Shown one piece after another: positions 1 to 5,720 of a DNA stretch of 13,019 nucleotides. Each line of letters starts with the position of its first letter. Position 1 is the stretch's first letter. Position numbers and translations under genes: made by a program. Source of the DNA: JBEKHI01 sp050012355 (GTDB lineage Bacteria > Actinomycetota > Actinomycetes > Streptosporangiales > Streptosporangiaceae); the NCBI GenBank assembly GCA_050012355.1, contig JBEKHI010000237.1:1-13019 (forward strand). Reading direction: 5' to 3'. Below the pieces are notes generated by a model. The model ran no database searches. It saw nothing but the letters and a program-made list of their open reading frames with translations, and was not told the DNA's origin.

Positions 1-100
1 CGAGCCAAAGGCGCGCCCGGACTGCCTGGACTGACGAGCGACGAGCGCCAGCGAGGAACGAGGAAGGAAGGCAGTCCATCAAGGGCGCGCCGGCGGCGAG
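1..100. repeat. Dispersed palindromic repeat, copy 1 (REP/MITE-like)
   Basis: This stretch recurs at 1992-2091 with only 5 mismatches in 100 bases (offsets 58, 65, 78, 83 and 94), although both copies are non-coding neighbours of unrelated genes. It is an imperfect hairpin. The left arm is GGCGCGCCC + GGACTGCCT (10-27) and the right arm is AGGCAGTCC (69-77), a 5-base bulge, then GGGCGCGCC (83-91), enclosing about 41 bases rich in GACGAGC and GCGAGG. The copy begins at base 1, so it may extend upstream. It ends about 15 bases before the anti-sigma gene and would fall between that gene and the sigma-factor gene expected upstream. No transposase is present. A REP- or MITE-type element is inferred from structure alone. 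Confidence 0.85.
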
Positions 101-115
101 CCGAGCGGGAAAGAT

Positions 116-910
116 ATGAACCAGTTCCATCTGGACGCCGAAACGATCGCCGAGTACCAGGCGGGTGCTCTGGCTTTCTGGCATGTCATCCGCCGCCGCC
201 GCATCGCAACGCACCTTGCCCAGTGTCCCGACTGCTCATCGCTGACGCGGCGGCTCACTCAGGTCAGCCTGGTTCTCGCCGCCGCCCCCCTTCCGGCGAT
301 GCCCGCAGACGTCGCGGAGCGCCTCACAGCCGCCCTGGCGGCCGAGTCCTCGCCATCGAGCATCACGGCGGCGCCTAGCCGCTCCAGGCGGCTCCTAGGG
401 GCTTCCGGCGGACGCGGGCCTCGGCTGGTGCCTGCCATGACGGCCATGGTCGTCTTGGTGGCACTGGGCATCGGGGGGTACGCGTTGAGCCAGACGAGTA
501 GCCCGAGTCCCTTGGGCGGCGGCAACGCCGCTCCGGAAAAGCCCTCGGCCGCCAACGGCCGACTTGCTCCCGATCATGTAGGCACCGAGCGCACCGGAGC
601 CGGCGTTGAGCAGCCGGCGTACCGGGTGGTGGCCACCGGGACCGACTATCTGCCGCAAACGCTACGTGCGCAGGTCATCAGAGAGATGAAGGCCGGCCTA
701 GCGAGCGTGGCGGCACCACCGGCCGCGCTGGCTGCCTGCATGGCACGGATCGGAGCCGGCTCGGTGGTGACATTCGTGGACCTCGCGCAATATCAAGGTC
801 GCACGGCGTGGATCGTGGCGTCGGCCGACCGTGCCTGGGTCACCGGCACCTTGTGTTCGGCGTCCCGGCCGGACCTGCTTACCTCGATCTCACTCGTCCC
901 ATCATCCTGA
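116..910 (+). CDS. Putative membrane anti-sigma factor (ZAS-type, SigM-linked)
   Basis: This 264-residue protein is probably a single-pass membrane anti-sigma factor that sequesters an ECF sigma factor. The N-terminal part (about 1-75) resembles the zinc-binding anti-sigma domain, with an H-x3-C-x2-C pattern at His33, Cys37 and Cys40. An Ala/Ser/Pro/Arg linker follows, then one hydrophobic segment at about 104-125 and an extracytoplasmic domain of about 140 residues with two cysteines. In M. tuberculosis the order is sigM, anti-sigma gene (Rv3912), trxB2, trxC, and this gene sits likewise just before trxB and trxA, so its partner is probably a SigM homologue outside the window. The ATG is preceded by a weak GGGAAAG. 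The repeat at 1-100 lies directly upstream. The sigma-factor partner is inferred from context. Confidence 0.78.
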   Translation: MNQFHLDAETIAEYQAGALAFWHVIRRRRIATHLAQCPDCSSLTRRLTQVSLVLAAAPLPAMPADVAERLTAALAAESSPSSITAAPSRSRRLLGASGGRGPRLVPAMTAMVVLVALGIGGYALSQTSSPSPLGGGNAAPEKPSAANGRLAPDHVGTERTGAGVEQPAYRVVATGTDYLPQTLRAQVIREMKAGLASVAAPPAALAACMARIGAGSVVTFVDLAQYQGRTAWIVASADRAWVTGTLCSASRPDLLTSISLVPSS

Positions 911-1010
911 GCTGGCAGCGGCTGAGCTGGCGTGGCCTGGACCACGCGGGAATCTTCGCGCCCTAGGATCGGTTGAGCGGGTTGCGAGTCTTCCAGAGAG
1001 GCGGCGTTCA

Positions 1011-1943
1011 GTGCCTGACGTTCGTGACGTCATCATCATCGGTTCCGGGCCGGCCGGATATACGGCCGCAGTGTACGCGGCGCGTGCCAAGCTGCAGCCG
1101 CTGGTGTTCGAGGGGTCGGTGACCGCCGGAGGCGCGCTCATGCAGACCACCGACGTGGAGAACTTCCCCGGTTTTCCGGACGGCGTCCTAGGGCCCGACC
1201 TGATGGACAACCTGCGCAAGCAGGCCGAGAGGTTCGGTGCCGAGCTGCTAGCCGACGACGTGACGTCGGTTGAGCTAAAGGCCCGGCCCAAGGTGGTGCG
1301 GACCGAGACCGAGACCTATTACGCGAAGTCGGTCATCATCGCGAGCGGTTCCGCATACCGCAAGCTCGGTGTCCCGGGCGAGGTCGAACTCTCCGGACAC
1401 GGCGTGTCCTGGTGTGCGACGTGTGACGGGTTCTTCTTCCGCGAGCAGGACATCGCGGTGATCGGCGGGGGAGACTCCGCGCTGGAGGAGGCGACGTTCC
1501 TCACCAGGTTCGCGAGGTCCGTCACGCTCATCCACCGGCGGGGGGCGCTGCGGGCGTCCAAGATCATGCAGGACCGGGCCTTCGCGAACCCGAAGATCAA
1601 CTTCCTGTGGGATAGCGTCGTCGAGGAGATGGTCGGAGACGGCAAGCTGACCGGAGTACGCGTGCGGAATACCCGCACCGGCGACAAGAGCGTGGTGCCG
1701 GTAACCGGTGCCTTCGTCGCTATCGGGCATGACCCGCGAAGCGAGCTGTTCACCGAGGAGCTGGCCACCGATCCAGACGGATATCTGCTCGTTGAAGACC
1801 CGACAACCCGCACAGCTATCGAGGGTGTGTTCGCCTGCGGCGACGTCGTGGACCGCATCTACCAGCAAGCCGTCACCGCGGCCGGCAGCGGCTGTGCCGC
1901 CGCCATAGACGCCGAACGCTGGCTAGCCGCAGAAGAAGACTAG
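1011..1943 (+). CDS. trxB: Thioredoxin reductase (NADPH)
   Basis: The product is the cytoplasmic FAD enzyme that transfers electrons from NADPH to thioredoxin. The N-terminal FAD-binding loop GSGPAG follows a run of hydrophobic residues near position 7. The redox-active CATC is Cys135/Cys138. The NADPH-binding glycine motif GGGDSALEEA comes next, and the second FAD motif GVFACGDV is near the C-terminus. At 310 residues it has the usual length for low-molecular-weight bacterial TrxB. I chose GTG 1011 because AGAGAGGCGG (995-1004) sits 6 bases upstream and the conserved VIIIGSGPAG begins right after it. The frame stays open back to 831, but that part overlaps the anti-sigma gene and looks unlike TrxB. 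trxA follows after a 186-base spacer holding a repeat copy. Confidence 0.97.
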   Translation: MPDVRDVIIIGSGPAGYTAAVYAARAKLQPLVFEGSVTAGGALMQTTDVENFPGFPDGVLGPDLMDNLRKQAERFGAELLADDVTSVELKARPKVVRTETETYYAKSVIIASGSAYRKLGVPGEVELSGHGVSWCATCDGFFFREQDIAVIGGGDSALEEATFLTRFARSVTLIHRRGALRASKIMQDRAFANPKINFLWDSVVEEMVGDGKLTGVRVRNTRTGDKSVVPVTGAFVAIGHDPRSELFTEELATDPDGYLLVEDPTTRTAIEGVFACGDVVDRIYQQAVTAAGSGCAAAIDAERWLAAEED

Positions 1944-1991
1944 GAAAAGACAACAAGCCGAAGCCGCGCCCGGGGCCGTTTGGCTGATGTT

Positions 1992-2091
1992 CGAGCCAAA
2001 GGCGCGCCCGGACTGCCTGGACTGACGAGCGACGAGCGCCAGCGAGGAGCGAGGAGGGAAGGCAGTCCGTCAAAGGCGCGCCGGAGGCGAG
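1992..2091. repeat. Dispersed palindromic repeat, copy 2 (REP/MITE-like)
   Basis: This is the second copy of the element at 1-100, with 95 of 100 bases identical. Arms are GGCGCGCCC + GGACTGCCT (2001-2018) and AGGCAGTCC (2060-2068), a 5-base bulge, then AGGCGCGCC (2074-2082). It fills most of the trxB-trxA spacer and ends about 25 bases before the trxA ribosome-binding site, so any transcript running from trxB into trxA would carry the hairpin. The flanks differ from copy 1 on both sides as far as can be compared: TTGGCTGATGTT to the left here, and AAGCAAGCACAG to the right against CGAGCGGGAAAG in copy 1. Confidence 0.88.
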
Positions 2092-2129
2092 CAAGCAAGC
2101 ACAGTGCGCAAGAAAAGGAGTAACAAATC

Positions 2130-2447
2130 ATGACAAAGGTCGTGACCGACGCCACATTTGAGGCCGAGGTCCTGAACAGCGAAAAGCCAGTGGTCGTCGA
2201 CTACTGGGCCGAGTGGTGCGGGCCGTGCCGGATGGTGGCCCCGGTGCTCGAGGAGATCGCGAACGAGCACGGTGACAAGCTTGAGGTCGTCAAGCTGAAC
2301 ATCGACGAGAACCCGGCAGTAGCGAAGCGCTACCAGATCATGGCGATCCCGACCATGAACGTCTTCTCCGGCGGGCAGGTCGTCAAGCAGATCGTCGGCG
2401 CCAAGCCGAAGTCGGCTCTGCTCCGTGAGCTGGCCGAGTTCATCTAA
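2130..2447 (+). CDS. trxA: Thioredoxin
   Basis: This 105-residue classical thioredoxin is a cytoplasmic dithiol reductant recycled by the TrxB encoded upstream. The active site WCGPC is at residues 29-33 (Cys30, Cys33), preceded by the buried Asp24. The cis-proline loop IPTM comes later, followed by the C-terminal helix. The length and every key residue are typical. The ATG is preceded by AAGGAG about 8 bases upstream. It is co-directional with trxB but separated by a palindromic repeat that may modulate read-through or mRNA stability. In M. tuberculosis the next gene is the amidase-like regulator cwlM; here two hairpins and a convergent acetyltransferase gene follow instead. Confidence 0.98.
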   Translation: MTKVVTDATFEAEVLNSEKPVVVDYWAEWCGPCRMVAPVLEEIANEHGDKLEVVKLNIDENPAVAKRYQIMAIPTMNVFSGGQVVKQIVGAKPKSALLRELAEFI

Positions 2448-2466
2448 GCCGTTTCGAGTTCCAAGC

Positions 2467-2497
2467 CGAGCCGGGTTCCCGCGGGGGACCCGGCTCG
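2467..2497 (+). terminator. Probable trxA terminator hairpin
   Basis: CGAGCCGGGTTCCC pairs with GGGGACCCGGCTCG as a 14-position stem (one T-G wobble) around a 3-base GCG loop, starting 20 bases after the trxA stop. There is no T-run downstream, as is common in high-GC actinobacteria. Confidence 0.7.
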
Positions 2498-2529
2498 CGA
2501 CGTATATCGGGCACACTCCTGCTCCCCGG

Positions 2530-2587
2530 ACCCCATGGATGTCCCATCACCGGGGCTCTAGCGCCAGCGATGGGACATCCATGGGGT
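2530..2587. terminator. Perfect 19-bp inverted repeat between convergent genes
   Basis: ACCCCATGGATGTCCCATC (2530-2548) is an exact inverted match of 2569-2587, around a 20-base loop. The right arm ends at the base just before the TAA stop of the minus-strand acetyltransferase gene, and the left arm is about 80 bases after the trxA stop. It could stop transcription from both sides. On the plus strand a short TTTA follows. The stem is unusually long and perfect, so a mobile or repeated palindrome is an alternative reading. Confidence 0.65.
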
Positions 2588-3229
2588 TTATGGCTGGTTT
2601 GGTGCACTAAAAACGGCGGGCCGGAGCACCCGCTCCGGTGTCATCGAGCCGAGCAGTCGTTCCAGCGCGACCTCCACATCCTCACGCCAGGTCAGCGCGG
2701 TCCTCAGCTCCATCCGCAGTCGGGGAAAGTGGTGGTGCGGGCGTACCGTCTTGAACCCCACCGACAGCAGATAGTCGACCGGCAAGGTGCACGCGGGCTC
2801 GGCCCACCGGCGGTCGCCGAACGCCTCGATGGCCCGTACCCCGCGCCGGGTCAGGTCCTTGGCCATCCCCTGGACCAGCATCCGGCCGAGGCCACCCTCG
2901 GAAAACTCCTTGAGCACCCGTGCGGTCATCAGCAGCACGGCATCCGAACTCACCGGGCTTGTCGGAAAAGCCGCGGAACGTGGCACATATCGCGGCGGCG
3001 CATAGAGGACATAGCCCGCCGGAACTCCGTCCACGTAAGCGATCTTCCCGCAACTCCCCCAGTCAAGCAGCGTGGCTGAGATCCACGACTCCTTTTCCAG
3101 CGCAGTGTCGCCGGACTCCTCGGCCCGCGCCTTGCTGACGGGGTCGAGTTCCCAGAAGACACAGCTTCGGCAACTCGTCGGCAGGTCACTCAGGTTATCG
3201 AGCGTAATGCTGGCAAGACGGCGTGACAT
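2588..3229 (-). CDS. GNAT-like acetyltransferase, Rv3916c-type
   Basis: This 213-residue protein looks like a member of the GNAT acyl-CoA-dependent acetyltransferase superfamily. From memory it resembles a family kept next to parB and trxA in actinobacteria (Rv3916c position in M. tuberculosis). The substrate is unknown. The N-terminus has a CxxCxxW motif (Cys20, Cys23, Trp26) and later WGSCGK. The middle has the GYVLYAPP strand, then EGGLGRML resembling the acetyl-CoA pyrophosphate loop. The usual Arg/Gln that opens the RxxGxG motif appears to be Ser here. The C-terminus ends in a predicted helical tail. The start is ATG 3229, after GGGGAAAC. The gene is convergent with trxA and divergent from the aldolase gene. 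Its minus orientation is the usual one for this locus, unlike neighbouring parB. Confidence 0.72.
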   Translation of the reverse strand: MSRRLASITLDNLSDLPTSCRSCVFWELDPVSKARAEESGDTALEKESWISATLLDWGSCGKIAYVDGVPAGYVLYAPPRYVPRSAAFPTSPVSSDAVLLMTARVLKEFSEGGLGRMLVQGMAKDLTRRGVRAIEAFGDRRWAEPACTLPVDYLLSVGFKTVRPHHHFPRLRMELRTALTWREDVEVALERLLGSMTPERVLRPAVFSAPNQP

Positions 3230-3318
3230 TTAGTTTCCCCGGTCCAATTTAACGACACTCCCCGGCATACCCTTATCTTCGCACGCTACTCCCGACGGCG
3301 CTGGCACCTGGGACGGAA

Positions 3319-3324
3319 TAGGCT
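3319..3324 (+). promoter_or_regulatory. Possible -10 element for a leaderless aldolase transcript
   Basis: TAGGCT fits the actinobacterial TANNNT -10 pattern and ends 8 bases before ATG 3333, so transcription could begin at or next to the start codon. No convincing -35 is seen. An alternative is a TTG start at 3324, served by GGACGGA (3311-3317) as a Shine-Dalgarno sequence. Confidence 0.25.
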
Positions 3325-3332
3325 TGATATAC

Positions 3333-4409
3333 ATGAGCCCTGTGACCGAATCCCCCGTTTCCGGCCTGGTCTCGGCCGGGTCGCGCAAGAGTTTTGGCAG
3401 CGACAACCATGCCGGCGTCCATCCCGAGGTGATGCGCGCCATCATGCAAGCCAATTCCGGTGATGCCGTCGCCTATGGCGGCGATCGGTGGACCGAGGAA
3501 GCACTGGCTCGGCTTAGCACCCTTTTCGGCGGCTCCGCGCAGGCGTTTCTGGTCCTAAACGGGAGTGGTGCCAACGTACTCGGTCTCGGACTGACGCTGC
3601 GGCGGCACGAGGCGGTCATTTGCGCGTCGAGCGCGCACATCGCGACCGACGAGTGCGGTTCCGCCGAGCGCATCCTCGGAACCAAACTGCTCACCATCCC
3701 GACGCCGGATGGGAAGCTCACCCCTGAGCTGATCGCGGCTCAGCTCACCGGCCGAGGCAACGATCACCGAGCGCAGCCTGGAGCGGTCGCCATCACCCAG
3801 TCCACCGAGCTCGGCACCTGCTACTCGCTAGACGAATTGGCTGCCATCAGCTCGTTCTGCCGGCAGAACGAGCTGCTCGTCTACCTGGATGGAGCCCGAC
3901 TGGCCAACGCGGCGGCCCATCTGGACTGCTCGCTGTCCGAGATAGCGCGACACGCGGACGTGCTGAGTTTCGGCGGGACGAAGAACGGCGCGCTTGGCGC
4001 TGAGGCGCTGATCGCCATGCGCCCAGACCTAGCCGAGGCGGCACCCTACATTCGCAAGCAGCACATGCAGCTCGCTTCCAAGATGCGGTTCGTCGCCGCC
4101 CAGTTTCTCGCCTTGCTGGACAACGACCTGTGGCTCGCCAACGCGACCCAGGCAAACGCGATGGCGAGTCGGCTGGCCGGGGGACTGGCTGCGATCCCCG
4201 GCATTGACCTCGCGTACCCGGTCCAAGCGGACGCGGTCTTTGCTCGGCTCAACGAGAGGCTCATCGCGCGGCTGCGGCAGGACTGGTTCTTCCATACCTG
4301 GGATGAGTCCAGCTCGGTGGTTCGGCTGATGACCGCCTTCAACACCACCGAGGCTGACGTCGACGGCTTTGTCGCGGCCACCGAAGCCGCCGGATCCGCA
4401 TCCAGCTAA
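3333..4409 (+). CDS. Threonine-aldolase-like PLP enzyme (beta-eliminating lyase family)
   Basis: The product resembles low-specificity L-threonine aldolase, which cleaves L-threonine or allo-threonine to glycine and acetaldehyde with pyridoxal phosphate. The protein is 358 residues. It starts near the family signature FGSDNHAGVHPEV. His102 is in the position that stacks on the cofactor ring, YLDGARLANA gives the PLP-nitrogen Asp186 and nearby Arg, and SFGGTKNGALG contains the Schiff-base Lys217. All catalytic residues appear intact. ATG 3333 is preferred. An in-frame TTG at 3324 would add three residues. The gene is divergent from the acetyltransferase gene and co-directional with parB, 290 bases upstream of it. 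Its presence inside the partition locus has no obvious functional reason. True substrate preference cannot be read from sequence. Confidence 0.88.
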   Translation: MSPVTESPVSGLVSAGSRKSFGSDNHAGVHPEVMRAIMQANSGDAVAYGGDRWTEEALARLSTLFGGSAQAFLVLNGSGANVLGLGLTLRRHEAVICASSAHIATDECGSAERILGTKLLTIPTPDGKLTPELIAAQLTGRGNDHRAQPGAVAITQSTELGTCYSLDELAAISSFCRQNELLVYLDGARLANAAAHLDCSLSEIARHADVLSFGGTKNGALGAEALIAMRPDLAEAAPYIRKQHMQLASKMRFVAAQFLALLDNDLWLANATQANAMASRLAGGLAAIPGIDLAYPVQADAVFARLNERLIARLRQDWFFHTWDESSSVVRLMTAFNTTEADVDGFVAATEAAGSASS

Positions 4410-4420
4410 GCCGGTGCTCC

Positions 4421-4436
4421 GGTGCTCCGGAGAACC
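4421..4436. repeat. Imperfect palindrome with adjacent direct repeat
   Basis: GGTGCTCCGGAGAACC is a 16-base palindrome with one mismatched pair. Its first 8 bases, GGTGCTCC, are a direct repeat of 4413-4420. It lies 11 bases after the aldolase stop. Having no loop, it resembles a protein-binding site more than a terminator. The function is unknown. Confidence 0.35.
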
Positions 4437-4457
4437 GAAGCGGTCAGCCCGCCGCCC

Positions 4458-4471
4458 GTTTCACGTGAAAC
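4458..4471. promoter_or_regulatory. parS site 1
   Basis: GTTTCACGTGAAAC is the perfect palindromic core of the bacterial parS consensus, the loading site for ParB. It lies 229 bases before the parB start, in a spacer between the aldolase gene and parB. Flanking bases are C on the left and C on the right, so the 16-base extension is not palindromic. Confidence 0.95.
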
Positions 4472-4559
4472 CGGCGGCGGTGGGGCCGGGATTACTGGGG
4501 GGAGTGAGCCGGATTAGCCACCCGGCATCGTCCGGGCTCGGTTCGCTGCCCATCGGCCC

Positions 4560-4573
4560 GTTTCACGTGAAAC
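4560..4573. promoter_or_regulatory. parS site 2
   Basis: This is the same 14-base GTTTCACGTGAAAC, exactly 102 bases after site 1, flanked by C and G so that a 16-base palindrome forms. It ends 126 bases before parB, where ParB bound and spread along DNA could influence its own promoter. The rest of the 4410-4699 spacer shows no gene. A frame running through it only reads the parS palindromes as FHVK. Confidence 0.95.
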
Positions 4574-4699
4574 GCAACACCAGCCACCATCGGCACTGCC
4601 TATGGTCTGTACTCCGTTAAACTGACCTTCGCAACAGTACGGAGCGGCCGAAGGCAAGCTGTCCAGCCAGCCGGGCCGCGTTCACAGCAGGGAGACGTG

Positions 4700-5653
4700 G
4701 TGGCTCAGCAGCGCAGAGGGCTCGGCAAGGGGCTCGGCGCCCTCATTCCCGAAACCCCCCGGGCCATGCCCGGCGCGATATCCGGTGCTACCTCATCGGG
4801 CTCCCTCACCGCCGACCCGTCAGATCCGGTGCTCAACGAGGTCGCTGGCGCGTATTTCGACGAGATCCCGGTTGATTCGATCTCGGCCAACCCTCGCCAG
4901 CCCCGGCGGTCTTTCGATGAGGATGCGCTAGACGAACTGGCGGCATCCATCACCGAAGTCGGACTGCTACAGCCCGTGGTGGTGCGCAACCTCGGCAGTG
5001 GCAGCTACGAGCTTGTCATGGGTGAACGGCGCTGGCGGGCGTCGCGTCGCGCTGGGCTGATGCGGATACCAGCCATCGTTCGGGAAACTCCGGACACCGA
5101 CATGCTCCGCGACGCGCTGCTGGAGAACCTGCATCGCCAGCAGCTCGACCCGCTTGAGGAGGCCGCTGCCTATCAGCAGCTCCTGGACGATTTCGGAGCG
5201 ACTCACGAGCAGCTCGCGCAGAAGATCGGCCGGTCCCGGCCACACATCAGCAACACCCTCCGGTTGCTGAACCTGCCTCCGGCGGTGCAGAAGCGGGTTG
5301 CGGCCGGAGTGCTCAGCGCCGGGCACGCGCGCGCACTGCTCGGCCTAGATGACACGCAGGCTCAGGAGCGTCTCGCACAGCGGATCGTGGCCGAAGGGCT
5401 CTCTGTCCGCGCCGTCGAGGAGATCGTCGCGATCGGGGACGACACCCGCGAAAAGACAACCCGGCGACCTGCTACCAAGCGCCCAGTGGCTCCCGCACTG
5501 CGTAATCTCGCCGATCGGCTCTCCGATGTGTTCGACACCCGGGTCAAGGTCGAGCTGGGGCGGAACAAAGGCAAGATTGTCGTGGAGTTCGACAGCATCG
5601 ACGACCTAGAGCGCATCGTCAAGACGATGGCACCGGAGAGTCCCGAGGAATAG
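4700..5653 (+). CDS. parB: Chromosome-partitioning protein ParB (CTPase, parS-binding)
   Basis: ParB loads on parS as a CTP-dependent clamp and works with ParA to segregate origins. The protein is 317 residues. The N-terminal tail has a KGLGALIP motif. The CTP-binding domain has NPRQPRR (about 64-70) and GERRWRA (108-114), followed by ENLHRQQLDPLEEAAAY. The helix-turn-helix parS-binding region is near 166-190 (QLAQKIGRSRPHISNTLRLL). A C-terminal dimerisation domain follows an Arg/Lys/Pro linker. I prefer GTG 4700 over the adjacent GTG 4697 because AGGGAG (4689-4694) is 5 bases from the former and only 2 from the latter. Unusually, the gene faces parA instead of following it, and has its own upstream region carrying both parS sites. 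A strong terminator lies 11 bases after the stop. Confidence 0.97.
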   Translation: MAQQRRGLGKGLGALIPETPRAMPGAISGATSSGSLTADPSDPVLNEVAGAYFDEIPVDSISANPRQPRRSFDEDALDELAASITEVGLLQPVVVRNLGSGSYELVMGERRWRASRRAGLMRIPAIVRETPDTDMLRDALLENLHRQQLDPLEEAAAYQQLLDDFGATHEQLAQKIGRSRPHISNTLRLLNLPPAVQKRVAAGVLSAGHARALLGLDDTQAQERLAQRIVAEGLSVRAVEEIVAIGDDTREKTTRRPATKRPVAPALRNLADRLSDVFDTRVKVELGRNKGKIVVEFDSIDDLERIVKTMAPESPEE

Positions 5654-5664
5654 CCGGCCAAAGC

Positions 5665-5704
5665 AAAGGTCGCGCGGACAGGATGCCCTGTCCGCGCGAC
5701 CTTT
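5665..5704. terminator. Bidirectional terminator between parB and parA
   Basis: AAAGGTCGCGCGGACAGG (5665-5682) is an exact inverted match of 5687-5704 around an ATGC tetraloop, an 18-bp perfect stem. On the plus strand it ends in a T-run (CCTTTTT), a classic intrinsic terminator for parB. On the minus strand the stem reads out into CCTTTGCTTTGG, a weaker T-rich tail for parA. It lies in the 67-base gap between the two convergent genes. Confidence 0.92.
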
Positions 5705-5720
5705 TTGGTATCAGCAGGTT

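Noticed and set aside
831..1010. N-terminal extension of TrxB by 60 codons
   Set aside because: It overlaps the anti-sigma gene and is unlike TrxB. GTG 1011 has a good ribosome-binding site and leads straight into the FAD motif.
911..1010. Possible SigM-type or housekeeping promoter before trxB
   Set aside because: TAGGAT (964-969) has no -35 at proper distance, and no GGAAC/CGTC pair for an ECF sigma factor is present.
4369..4620. 83-codon plus-strand frame between the aldolase gene and parB
   Set aside because: It overlaps the aldolase end and its only regularity is FHVK, read twice from the parS palindromes. It has no ribosome-binding site and no family resemblance.
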